Assembly: GCF_030867145.1 (NCBI RefSeq)
Contig: NC_134429.1
Coordinates: 20,135,115-20,199,114, forward strand
DNA length: 64,000 nt
Direction of reading: 5' to 3'
From: Opisthocomus hoazin
Lineage: Eukaryota; Chordata; Aves; Opisthocomiformes; Opisthocomidae
Made by a program: the position numbers and the translations under genes
In this document: piece after piece, positions 1 through 12,700 of the stretch
Layout: each line of letters starts with the position of its first letter
Numbering within the stretch: position 1 is the stretch's first letter
The notes under the pieces: generated by a model
Told to the model about the DNA's origin: nothing
Seen by the model: only the letters and a program-made list of their open reading frames with translations
The model's database searches: none

Positions 1-11
1 GACTGTAATTT

Positions 12-304
12 TCAGAACCGAAGCCCCATTTCTTCATGAGAAACATTACAAGGATGACTAGGATGCAAAGACTGAATCCAGCGTCCACTGCATTCAATGG
101 GAAAAATTCCATTGACTTCAGTGTGCCTTGGGTAAGAGCCCTGGCTGTGGGGTTGATCCATTTTTCCTTGCTGATGACTTTGAAAGAATCTTTGTTCTTG
201 GTTTTGGTTTTCTCTGGAAAAATTCAAGAATTTGAAGGCAGGTGTGAGAGTCTGGCCCAAGAATAGGGGCATGGTCACTTCATGGACCACAAGCACATAC
301 TGGC
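12..304 (-). CDS. MORN1: MORN1 terminal coding exon
   Basis: The acceptor is TTATCTTTTACAG at 305-317, with AG at 306-305. The exon enters in phase 1: GC completes a Gly codon begun by the G that ends the exon at 3143. It stays open for about 97 codons to TGA at 14-12. The start, GQYVLVVHEVT then FLGQTLTPAFKFL, matches the remembered human MORN1 tail (EYVLMIRDVT, FLGRRLPPAFKHL) in order and spacing. The rest is polar, rich in Gln, Ser and His, and diverges from mammals. Only 11 bases of 3' UTR fall inside the window. This is the strongest evidence that the minus-strand transcription unit is MORN1. Confidence 0.8.
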
Positions 305-3142
305 CTGTAAAAGATAAGGGAAAGTTGGGAATTAAACATTTCAAATGGGGAAAGAACAAAGCAAAGCTTCCCCCAAACAAAACAGATGCTGTACACAGAG
401 AGAAGTGATAGGACAAAAATTTACAACCACACAAGTATCAAAACAAAGTATGAAAAAAATTATACAATTCCAATGCCAAATTGTTGTATCTGCTAAATCT
501 CAAACAGAAGACAAATGTAATCATTGAGTAGACAGCATGACAGTTTGTGCTACTAATTAGGACTATAATTTATTAGCATATACTGTAATCTCCCTAGACA
601 ATATACAGTTAAAATAGTAAAGACACCTCAATGGTAATTTAAACAGTGATTTATTATAACATAGGATTTTCATAATAGCTGGTATATCTGTAAGGACACT
701 TTCTCTCAAAAGCTCTCAGGTAATGAAATAAACAATAGGCCAAGTCCCACCAGCATGTGTACATGTACTCCCCTTTATGCATACGAACAGCGTTAATAGC
801 TCCTATAGGACTACTCATATGTAAAACTGGATGAGTACCAATATATATACACACAACTCCCATGAAAAGCCGCCATGACTGTGCAAGACTAACACAAACA
901 GGGCACCAATCCACTACAGGATTTGTAATAAGAAAAGCAGCGAATAGAGAAAGTTCAACCAAGGACTCTTAAGAAAATGGGCCTAGAATCTGCAGGACGC
1001 CAAGTAAAGCAGCCTAACATCTCCTAACATTCAGTATCTCCTGCCTGTATCACATGTTTCTTTGCTTTACTCTGTGCACATAAAAAGAATCAAAACATAG
1101 GGTATTTACTCTGCACCTTACGGCAAACCTGTGCTAGCGGGTCTATTTCGGTGTATTACATTATCCAGATAGTAGACTTTTTAAATAGCTGTAGGCCACG
1201 TACAGTATAGATCTTGAACTACCATATATTCTGCAATCCGGAGAGACAAAACAAAGTGCAGATTGTTTTTTCTCTGGTATTTTTTGAAGATAACATAGTA
1301 ATTTAACGTTTTAACCTGAACTGTTTCTCATTAGAGGCTTCTTGGGTTTTTTTTGTTTGCTTTTGTGTTTGTTCGGCGGTTTTTTTTGTTGTTTTAAGTG
1401 TAAAAGCTCCTATAACAGGTAAGCAGACAGACAAAAATCAGGATCCCTCAGATTAGACAGAAACATTTTAAACCCTTAAAGAAGTAAAACTGAATGGAAT
1501 TCATGAATGAATTACTATAGCTCTTCAAGTAATCAATTCCAATCACTACTAATAATATAACTTTCCCTTCAAAGAATTACTTTCACCTTATAAAGTCAAA
1601 GCTTGTAACCTCCTTAATCTTTAATAGAGCCTTCAACAATTACTATAAGGCATAGAGGATCTACAAATTGGAAGCCCTGTGCAATTATCTCTTCTTCCAA
1701 CAGACTCTTTTGACGATCATAAATAACAGTAAAATTACCATAAAAATTAATAGTACTACAGTTAAAGAAAATCATTACGTAAAGGTTTATGAATTTTGCA
1801 GCCATTAATAGACATAAGTTAACGAGCCATAGGCTTTCCAGAATATGATACCAGATATTTTTCCACTACTGAAAGTTTCAGAGTTCCAAATCCTTCAGAG
1901 GTCACCAACTTCAAAAACAGAATAGAAAGTTACTGTCTAATACTAATGTAAGTAAAAATGAAACAGAAGTATTATAGCAAGTATCATGCATGGCAATTTG
2001 AACAGTCTAATAAAACAAGATGAGGAAATCTACCTTGTCAAGAACTTGGAATGAAGACAGCCAAAACTAGAATATTCAAGATGAGTAAATGCATTCTGAA
2101 CACTCTGCATATTTTAAATTCACATGTACGCAAATCCGTCACTTTAAGCTAGAAGGGAAAGTCAGGATCAAATAATGGAGATATTTATCATGCACCTTGG
2201 AAATATGTTCTAAAAAAGGTTATTGACAGAATGTGCATTCTGACTACAGCAAATAAAGCTGATCTTCCGTTGCATTACCCTTGCGCTGTATGCATGCGAT
2301 GCTTCCAGTTCAAAGTAAGAGACGTATCAAGAAGGCATGACTACTACAGTAACAACGGCCTCTGGTTTTGTCAGTTGTGCTTTTAAAGAAATGGCAAATA
2401 TCTGAGTTTTCAAAATGACCGACAAAACTCACTACAGCACAAGAAACAAGAATACACCATTCATTTTAAGGAAAAAAAAGGGGTTTTTTTTTTTTTTTTT
2501 TCATCTTTTCCCTCCAGTCAGGAGACAATAGTATTTCCCTTTGGACAATAACTGTCAATTTTGTGACTTCAACAAGCAGGTACAACCTCAGCAGTGTAAC
2601 TCAAGTGACATTATTTGACGTGAACTGATGATCTGGACCCAGTGGACAGCACACTGCACTGCTTCTCCTATTCCTCTGCAGCTTTAAGAACAAACATTTA
2701 TGCACACCTTCTCATGCTATTGTCATATTTATTTTCAAAGTAAACTCCAATGAAAGCTTCCTTTCATATGTGACTTTGCTTGTTGGTGTCATAAGAGCAG
2801 GACACTGAAGGCCCCCCCAGTATTTTTTATAATCATGTACAAGATAAATACAATGGTTCTGGAGAATATCAGAAACAACAGAATCCCAATAAAAAGTAGC
2901 ACTCAAAATTGTCAGATGTATGACATATTAGACACTTAATCAAGACACTAAAGATAAATGTTTTGAAAGACAAAGTTATAGGAAAATTTTACCAGTTTTC
3001 TTTACTAATCCTAGAAGTAATTTAATAATTGAGGTAATCTTAATGATAAATACATTCAGTCCTGAAATTACACTATAAACCAGCTTCTACAGCTTTCAGT
3101 TGATGAATATGACCACACAGACAGGGAAAAAGAGATCTTTAC
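305..3142 (-). other. MORN1 last intron
   Basis: AT-rich intron between the last two MORN1 exons. It contains a T-rich tract at about 2487-2502 and no ORF with coding character. No repeat family was recognised. Confidence 0.6.
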
Positions 3143-3216
3143 CTTGTAATGTTGTAGAAATCTTTATGAGGTGCTGATCCTTTTGTAGCTCATGTTCTTT
3201 GGATGTCATGTGAGAT
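3143..3216 (-). CDS. MORN1: MORN1 penultimate coding exon
   Basis: A 74-nt exon with acceptor CTTTAG (AG at 3218-3217) and donor CAAG|GTAAAG (GT at 3142-3141). It enters in phase 2 and exits in phase 1, joining exactly to the terminal exon so that TTLQ runs into GQYVLV. The peptide is polar and probably helical (SKEHELQKDQHLIKI). The exit phase agrees with the conserved C-terminal exon, which supports it as genuine. The preceding exon needs to end in phase 2, and none is certain (see the candidate at 5985-6056). Confidence 0.65.
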
Positions 3217-6200
3217 CTAAAGATTAGAATAAATATATTATTACTACCAATAATGACACTCACATGTTGATGAGAGCTTGTTGTTATTAGCTCATAAAGT
3301 TCAAGACTCTTCCTCCTGTAAGTTGTTTTGTACTGTTCACTTGAATGTGAACTTGGCCACTTTCAACAATATAATAACAAGCTTCAGATCCTTTAGGCTG
3401 GATTTTCAAAAGCATTCAGTATCCTGCAGCCATGTTGCTGCCTTTGTCAAAGTAAGCCAAATATTACCAGCTGATGTAACAATTCAAATGGGGTAAACAT
3501 TTGTCAGCTAAAAAAATTTTACTTTGAAAATTATAAACAACTAAGCAACTAACAAGTACTACCCAACTCAGTCACAACCACGTTACCCTGTAGACCACAA
3601 AGCCATGCATATTAAAGCAGTATACATCATCTTCACCTTTTATAGTATACATGTTGATACTTCAGCGTACAGAACACCTTGTACATAAGAAAGCTTAAAA
3701 CATATTGAAAAAGCCAGTATTTAAATAGTTATCCTTGTATTTTGTAAAAATAAACACTTCTCACTACTGATGAGCAATGAAAATGAAATAGGTTATCTCC
3801 TCTTCTACCATTTATTCAACTTCTTTCCTACTTGAAAGTTATTAGGACACACATAACAAAGCACACAAAAACATGATTTTTAGGAGGGTATTTAATTGTG
3901 TGCTTATGTCCCATCAAAAACAGACTGACATAGTGACACCACATTGTACTTCACAGGAAGATGGATTTAAAGGGGATTATGTGCTTAACTTTTTGTTTTA
4001 CCAGCATTTTAACATGATCATTGAAAAACTTGGCAATTAAAAGATTTTCATCCTAGAGGAGAAAGCTTCAAGACTGTTCTATAACATATGGTATGAGATA
4101 GTATAGGAGTAGTATTTAAAAAAAAAATATCAATTTGAGATCCACTACTGAATGCAAGTGATGGTAAGAATCATATAAAATGAACAAAATAGCTTATACA
4201 ACCTAGTTACCTTGTTACACTTAGATTACAATTACAAAACTCGGATACCACATCTTAAAGACATACTTACACATTCAAACTTTACATGTTTTTTTTAATG
4301 GTAAAACACTAAAGACAAAAGATAAAAACGGCTTCACTTTAAAGGAGGGAGAAAAAAAAAAAGATACATCCCAAGAGTCAAGTTAAAGATTCAGAAGTCA
4401 GGGCTAGGAGGGAAAAGGAAGATAAATAATTTAGCACTAAGCATAACTAAAGCCTGTCAGTCTGCCAATTTTAAGAGAAATAAAAAGGTTTACAAGGATC
4501 CTGAGAGTTTTTACAGAACCTCTAGGGTTTTGAAAAAATAAATCCAGAAGAAAAGAGTTCTGAAGTATTCTGCATAAATAGATCTTAAAGACACTGATTA
4601 GACTGTGAGAATAATGGTATGGAAAGATTCCTTTAGTTCAAAATGAGATTGTTCTCTGGTGTTACTGTCTTCCCTCACAGCTGCATCGCCTTGTCAGACA
4701 CCAGGAAAGATGTGCTTATGGAAGACCAATGCATACCAGTACCATTGTATATAATATATATAAGCCTATGCTTGGCATTAAACGTACAGGCACTGCACAA
4801 CATATAGACAGTTATTCTTTTAAGATGAACCACATGTTCATGCTTAAATACCAATTCTGATTGCCCTTGAGTTGAGTAATTTCTGTGTTTCAGAGTGTCA
4901 ATATTCATAACTTCACATAAGACAATTAAGCAAATAAAAATCTCAGTAAGCCTTGGCCACTCACTGTTTTTTGGGAGCGGGGAAGAAAGGGGAACTCACA
5001 TTATTTTCTTCTACTTCAAATTTATTTTTTTGCTCTTACTCATTTATTGCAACAAGAATATACATTGAGGTCCTTTGAATTGCATAAAAATAGGAGTTAA
5101 ACTGCAAAACTTGCACCTATGTGAAAAATTTTAATTCTATATCATGATCACTTTTTACTTCAAACTAAGACGTAACCTTGTATTTCATTGCTCAGACAAT
5201 GTGAACTGTAGGAGAATCACAGAAAGGAACCAAGTTCATTTAAGACAAAGCAATTTTGAATTGCATTGATTACAGTGATCAGTCTATCACTTTAATGTCA
5301 TCTCAGCTGGCATGTATTAAAAAGACATACATGTGACAACTCATTGAACCTTAACACTGTAGCTGAGATAAAAAGTCTATTTGCAAAGGAAAATTACTTC
5401 TTTAATTAGAAATGGAGTATCATTTTCTCTTTTCTTTGTTAGAACTTCAGCAGCCACAGATCAAATATATCATGGGAAGGGTTGTAGAATCTGCCATCTA
5501 GTTTGATTTAAAAGTCTTCATAGTTAATCATTCCAAGTTGTACAAATGAGATAAGAAAGAAAACAGGTATATTCCACCTGTACGAAGGCACTCCAACTCG
5601 CTATTGCTTAGGAAAGGTCTCAGAAGGGAGTGCTTTACTTCTTGCTGGACTCTGCCAGCAGACAGAAGTTAAGGGTCACTACTACTACAAGTCCCTCTTT
5701 ACACATTGAATAAAGCAGCAAACAAAAATTGTTCCACAGACCTTCTGTCAGATTTTTAATGAGTTAACTATGGCTAGCCATATACCTTCCTAAGGACAAA
5801 CTCTTTAATACAAGTATTTGCCAAACAAGAATCCAGCAAGTATTTGCCAAAGAGTATACTGTAGAAATAACTGAATCTTGTCAGTCACTTAATGTGTATG
5901 GAAACAATACATCTCAGTCTACCAGAAGATATTCCACAAGCAGATAAAATGATACATGTGTCTGATATACTGTGAACGACTTACTGTTCTATAAATTCCT
6001 GGAGGACTCCTTGTTGATGAACAGAATTTTGAAGCCAAGTAATTTAATCTGTGGACCTATAAAATCCAATTTTTAACATTCTGCTTTCTCTTTGTACAAA
6101 TCCAAAATTATGCATTTGGAAAACCTTCCACTTCATAAGATGTCTCTTAGTTCTAGGGATAGTCAGCCTGACTCTCTGCTAGAGGTGAATCTCTCTACAA

Positions 6201-9200
6201 ACTGAACTGCCTTCATTTTATAAACTGTATTAATGATTTCCTACCAATCTCTCCAAAACGCAGGGGCATCTCCACACTCTACATGTGTGTTCTACCAGTC
6301 TTTCTACTGTTGTCAGCATCATGACCTTTGGGAAACAAACATAATGCTAAGTTCGCATGACTTCTCAGAAACTGCTATTCTGGTTTCAACTTTGGCTACT
6401 ATCTTACTGCTGCACTAGTAGTTCTGTTTGATACTCTAAAGGCATGTCATTCAACAGATACGGGTTTAACTTTAGTTTTCAGGATGAAAATCACAAACTA
6501 CTACTAAGGTGGACTACACAAGTAAATCTACACATTCTTGTGGAAGTGGACTTGTTACGTCAAGTGGAATGAATTCTGGATAATTAACCCGCATTCTTTT
6601 CCCCATCAATTAAAATCAGAAAAATTCAATGCACTGCTCATTTCTTAGCTAAATACAGAGTCTATATGGTAAAAAATACCCAAACGTAATGATTATTTAC
6701 AACAATGGTGTTCAGAACCTTGAACTGTTTAGATTCTTTTGTGCAGTATGTAACCTTTAGGATTTACTTAAATTGCTGCCTAGAAATAAACTACCAGTTA
6801 CTCATCATCTAGTCATAAAAATAACTTAATTGAACTGCTGTTAGATATTTAATTGCCTTCACAATGTTTGTACAGCATTTGTCTATAAAGCTTTAGATAA
6901 TATTGCCTTAATTCATCTGAGTAAACTATCAATTCCCTTACAACAGACAAAAATCTGCATTCCTGTTTTAACTTTCCCCAGGGTACAAATGAAAACTTTC
7001 GGGTTTCAGATCTTTACTTGATTTTGCTATAAACTCTCTTTATGCCAATGCAAGTTGTCACAGATGATGGCTACTGAAACACTTAAGTGTGTGTTCCAGC
7101 CATTATTCAGGGAACTGGAGCTGTGCAAGAATTCCCTGCACAAGCTCTGAAAATTTAGCCCTCAAACATCTAAAAATGCAGAATTCATTGGCTGTGATAA
7201 TTCTTCATAGCAAATAATTTTCATCTTTAACTAGACTCAACTGGTGAAACACTCAGCTGTTATCAATCAGTGAAAGTAATTTCAACATGATTGGCTATTT
7301 TACACAAGATACATATCTAGCTCATATTTTCTAGTTCTGTTTGAAATAGCTCTATACAAACATGTAGAAGTGTAAATTAATAATTCGTGTGTTGCAGTGT
7401 AAGGAAAGGAACCAGCACGTGTAGAATTTGAGGTTTAACCTCTAAAACTGGGCAAGAAGATCTGAACAGGGATACCAGAAGCATGACTGTTCATCTGAAA
7501 CGGAGAATTTGGGCCCCAAAGGTTAGGCTGAGATTAAGGAGAATTCCTAGTCTTAGTATGTGTTACTGTTTAAGTGGTATTTTGACAGAGAGCTATGTAT
7601 TCACAAATATAAATAGCGAGCCTAAATCAGCAAATTCTATGTAAAGATATTGCTTGATGTCTAGAACTTTATGAAATAATTCCAAATACTTTAGAAGTAC
7701 AAAAAGTTTCTCTTCATGATAATGCAACAATTTGAGTTCAGTGATTTTTCTATTATTAGTTTACAAAAGGTAAATTATGTATAGAACATAAGGACCATAC
7801 AACACAACAACAGAAACCAAGAGTCCCAGTATCCAGAACTACTGCTCTAAATACAGGATACAGTTTCTGGACAGAAAGGACGACTTCTATGAAAAAAAAT
7901 TAATGGATGGAACTCTTATCTGCTCCAATTCCAGAGTTTCATGTAGGATGATGCTAATATCATCTAATAATATCAGGATCAAAGATGAGTGGAATAAAAC
8001 TTCCAATTTTAGATGCTCTTTATCTGCAGGTGTGAATGTATAATGAATTCTCACCACTGGCTCCCTATTATAAATCCAATGATTTTGTACTCTATGACAG
8101 CAGTTTCTACAATTTTCTTTTGGCACAACCTGCTTGGAATACACGACAAAACAGCAGGGTGCCAAAACATTTTTCTAAATTATCTACTTTGCAAGACAGC
8201 TACCAAGTGTGACCCTGATGAATCTTATCATTACTCTTGGAATAGAATAAACACGAAAGAAAGTACCCACATATCATTTACTCTAGCGAGCATTTCTTTG
8301 TTTCTTTTACATACTACTTCACATCCACACCAAGGTATTAATTCCAACATACAAAGCATTTTAAACCCAGGTTAAATAAAAAAAAAACATTATTGGTTAG
8401 GATAGAATTGCACTATGCTTATTTTTGAATCCTGCTGTCTCAGACAAGTGTAATGAATCATTTGATGTCATTTCAATTACCATGTTGCTCTGATCAACTG
8501 AATTACTCTTCCTATCCATTCCTTGTATGGAACTCTCTAAATTAGAGTTTGTCCATTTTCCAGTGGATAAACCCATCCTCTGGCAGACTATACAGGTCAG
8601 GATTTGACAAGACTCAAGCTACGGAATAAAGCTGGATGACACTAACTGAATATCAGATCATTTCAGTGGCATAGAGGGGCATGTCACTGCAATCTCTAGT
8701 GACGATTCAGTGTTTACTTGAACTGGGAAGAAGTGTTTAGGTGCAAAAACTACATCAAAAATGGGGAGCGGATCATTATACATCTTCCAAAAAAATAGCT
8801 CTGAGTTTAGGTAGTTGCAATACAGATTTCCAAAGACTTCCTCTATTTTTTTAATCTTAGCATGACATGCCTTGCTGCAAACATCAATACAGACAATGCG
8901 GATTAGCAGAAGCACTAAGAAAGGTTCCTGAGGCATACATGCAAGTGAAGGAAAAGTGAACATAAAGAGAGTTAACTGTGGTTTGTTCTCTCCTCCTTTC
9001 TCAGTCTAGGAACCCTTCCATATGCTGTGTTCTATTTATTATTTCTGCATTGCATCAGGAGGGAAATATTCACACTGAGCCACAGGGATTAAAGACTGAA
9101 GCTCTAGAGAAGTCAGATCACATCCGTCATATCCAGCTGTTTTCAATTCCAACACCTCACACCTGCTTTTATTTATTATTCCTGGGCCAGACAAGACCAG

Positions 9201-9593
9201 GCTCATTTTTCAATCTTTAAAAGCTTTTTAAAGAAAAGACACAGATCAGTCTATTCTCTTCCCTTTTGCCTTTGCAATAGCCCACCAAGACAATACTAAA
9301 ACAAACTCCTGACACGGCGAGGATCCAACCTAGTTGGAAGCCACGCGAACACCGAGGTGGACAGCTCCCGCTCCTCTCCCAGCGTGGTGACAACACGGCA
9401 AGATGGATCAGAAACACCATCAACTACGAAAATCGGTTGTTGGCATAGACTCTTAACCCCATTTACTGCCACAGATTTCAACTGCCTTGTTTTCAATTTA
9501 CACTGGAAATGGACTCAAGAGGTTTGGGTGGCTGTGAATTAACAAACTAATTCACATACTACTTTATGCAGTAGGATCTCCACTTCTACTTAC
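3217..9593 (-). other. MORN1 intron
   Basis: A 6.4 kb AT-rich intron. Apart from the candidate exon at 5985-6056 it shows only short, non-coding-looking ORFs in both directions. No repeat family was recognised. Confidence 0.5.
5985..6056 (-). other. Candidate MORN1 exon with in-frame stop
   Basis: A 72-nt segment bounded by TTTTATAG (AG at 6058-6057) and a strong donor ACA|GTAAGT (GT at 5984-5983). In the frame that would exit in phase 2 and fit the next exon it reads ITWLQNSVHQQGVLQEFIEQ, helix-like and polar. That frame has TAA at 6046-6044. Another frame is open throughout but joins the next exon in a frame that stops within nine codons. It could be a decayed exon of the MORN1 3' half or a chance pair of splice-like sites. 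Confidence 0.3.
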
Positions 9594-9732
9594 TTCAAGC
9601 AACGGTTCCACAGAGCCTGTTTGTTGGCACTCCAGCTGAATTGCTATCCTATTCTCTCTCAGGAGATCACACTGCCTCAGCATCTGATCGTCCTTTTTAT
9701 CAAGTAATTTTTCCAGACACTCATAAGTCATT
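9594..9732 (-). CDS. Exon-like coiled-coil segment, probably MORN1
   Basis: An open segment of 46 codons plus one entering base, ending at a near-consensus donor CTTGAA|GTAAGT (GT at 9593-9592). The peptide starts MTYECLEKLLDKKDDQMLRQ and continues with CDLLRENRIAIQLECQQ. This is charged, heptad-like and very unlike random intron translation. With the acceptor AAAAAG (AG at 9734-9733) it enters in phase 2, the exit phase of the exon at 16599-16684, giving AG|A = Arg at the junction. The acceptor has a poor pyrimidine tract, which is the main doubt. I do not recognise it from mammalian MORN1. It may be a bird or sauropsid segment of that gene, or an exon of another minus-strand transcript. Confidence 0.5.
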
Positions 9733-12700
9733 CTTTTTACAATCTTCTCTCATGTCACAGAGTAGTCTTACATTAGGATCTTTCTAATTAACTGCTCAAC
9801 AGTAATTATTTGGTCACATTTAAAATGCAAACCAAATGTACCAGATGACTTTGCACTTGCTGCACGAACACTTTCCCATTTGCAATTTGTCCCATATACC
9901 TAGCATACCAGACTATTATTCTATGGAGCGAACTTGCACCTTGTTTGCAATTCATTCAGTTGTTACAGGGGAAACATTCTGCTGCTTCCCTTCTTTGCAA
10001 GCTGATGATCAGGATATCCAGAGTAGCCAGACTATCCAACTCAAACACTATGCTGTAAATAAGCACAAGCACCAGAACCCCACAACAGAACACAGAGACA
10101 CAGTGGCGACAGTGGAAGCCAATGAGAACACAGCTAGTTGCTTCTGAAAAATCTTACTCTTGAATACATCTTGCTTTCTTGCTAAGTGAGAGTATGGATG
10201 GAACACGATGCAGATGAAGTGGTAATACTGCTTAAACATAAGCACTAAATACAGATATTTCCGTTCTACACTCCTGCATACAAACAAAACCTACCAAAAT
10301 TATTTTCTGTATGTTTCCTGTACCACTGAAGATTCTCCACTGCTCCCACCCTACCTTCCATACATTTGCTCAAGCCATACAAACCAGTATTTTCAGTATC
10401 TAAGCTCCTTCGTCTACCTCCACATGATGCCATCCCTGAAAATCTCTCTTTAAAACTAACAGTTCCCAAGCAGTTTCCCTTACCGCTTTGGAGGCTGCCT
10501 TAGCACTCTGCATGACTCCATAGTGTTTGTCTGTGTGAACTGTAACGGTCAGCGAGCAGTGAGCATGAATCCTGCAAAGGAACACTATGAAGAATCAACA
10601 GAAAGGAGGAACAAGGCAATTCCTTGTTGAGGACAAGAGCAGATCTATGAAGTTTATGCTGCAGACGTTAACTCTTACCTTCCTCGGACTAGTATTCCCA
10701 GATACGCAAATGCGTTCAGTACAAAGCGTGATGCACCTCGGGCCTTTTCAGTACACTCAATCCTTCTTTCTCGGGAAAAGTTGCACTGTGAATGGTATAA
10801 ATAATGACTTGAAAATTAAAGAATAACAGTATTGCTGTTTCCAAACCCATCATAAATTTACCATTCCAGAATACCATAACAGCGACATTTTGCTTTAGAA
10901 ACTTAGAATTACAATCCCTCCTCCTTTCTCAAGGATATCTTCATGTGTTATCCACTTATGCCCCAATTCTAGCAGTAAGTGCTTTCTTTTGGACTTCCAG
11001 ACACAAACTTCGACTTCAGTTCATTGCTGAACTTAAGTTTGGCAGGAGTGGCAAGAGTGCTGATTCAAGGCAACACTTCATTTAATAATTTGTATCATAT
11101 TTTATTTTCAGATTTATCCACAATGTATCCTCAAGAAGAAAATATGGAGTTTTTGTGGGTTTTTTAAATAGGGCAGTAAGTTCTCAACAAATGCACACCA
11201 CTAGCAACAGCCAATGTTGCTTTACGAGCCAACATGCAGCAGTCAATAAAAACACCATCGAAATCTGCTCAGTTTGTTAATTTTCTCTGTATTCAACTGC
11301 TCACAGAATAGAAATTAAAGTTGTTCTGTCTTTTTTAAGCAAGCTTTGATATTGTGCTATCTTTTAAAGAGAAGATATACCAGCCAACCACAACAACAAT
11401 TCTAAAACACTAAAAAAACCCTGGAAAACTTCTGTCCTCTTCCTGTTCTGTAAAAGACCAATGACTTTGATCTACAGCCAGGGAGTCATTTCAAATATTC
11501 TTGATCTAGCATGGATGGTGATCACTCAACTCCTGTTATTATCTTTAGCAAGTTATTCCATAGCTATATACACCTCATTTTTTGAATTTGCCAAGTAGAT
11601 ACAAACTCTTCCCACATCAAATGAAACAGGCCCTTAAGTTCATAAAACATCTGAAATTGCTGCATGAAATTTAGCACTGAAACACACAGTCTTATCATCT
11701 CTAACAATAAAATACATCAGGAAGTGCTGAATACATTTGCTTTAGAACACAACTCTGCCCTACTACTCTATAAAAAATAAAGGATGCTCCATAACAAGGA
11801 CAATCATCAGGCTGAATTCAAAACCGAACTGATTCATTAAAATCTGGATAGCATGCAATAAAACGTACCTATAGTTGCCATAACACTGATGTGCTGTAAA
11901 TACTATCCAGTTTTTGGAAGAGTAATGTACAATTACTAGACAGACATCAAGGCAATTGCCCATGATACAATGTTAAAAAAATAGATTGTACGGTTTGCAG
12001 TAGCATCAAGTCTCTATTCAAGTGTAAAAAAATTAATTGACTCCATCTGTATTGGCCTAATGACTGATTAAATGACTAATCACGGAAGTCTTAATTAAAA
12101 TCATTTTTCTGTACAGAAGAGGATGGAGGGAGGAAGGCAATCATTAATGTGTTATAATGTATGTCAGATTCCATTTGTGCCATTTACTAACAGCTATCAA
12201 ATGAGTAATTATGCACAAGGTCATTCTGTAAACTTTCTGCATACATCAGACTGATTGGATTAGGGCTTGGTGCTTGGCTAGGTTCTGCCTGTGGCTGCTT
12301 TTTTCCAATCACAAACCAGGTAATTAATATTGCTCAGAATAAATAATAAAGGAAGCTGACATTTCCTCCTCCATCTTCGCACCAGCCAACCCAGTCAAAG
12401 ATTCATACACAACTTTCATACGTTGGTGGGTAAAGTCCCACACCTCATACGTTAAATCAGCCCATCCTCCTCAGTTAGTCATTATTCTTCACAAATTGAC
12501 AGGGATCTCCATCACACAGTGAAATGCTGTAATACGCAAGGAATTTTCCCTGCATGATTAAAATGACCAGGCAATTACAAGAATCCCTTCCAAGTAAAGC
12601 AAGCTGGCAGTATAATATTAAAAGATTATTTTAAGTTTTATTTTCCAGTCACCTGACTACCCTAATGCACAGTGACCTTTGCTATGGAAAAATAACAAGC

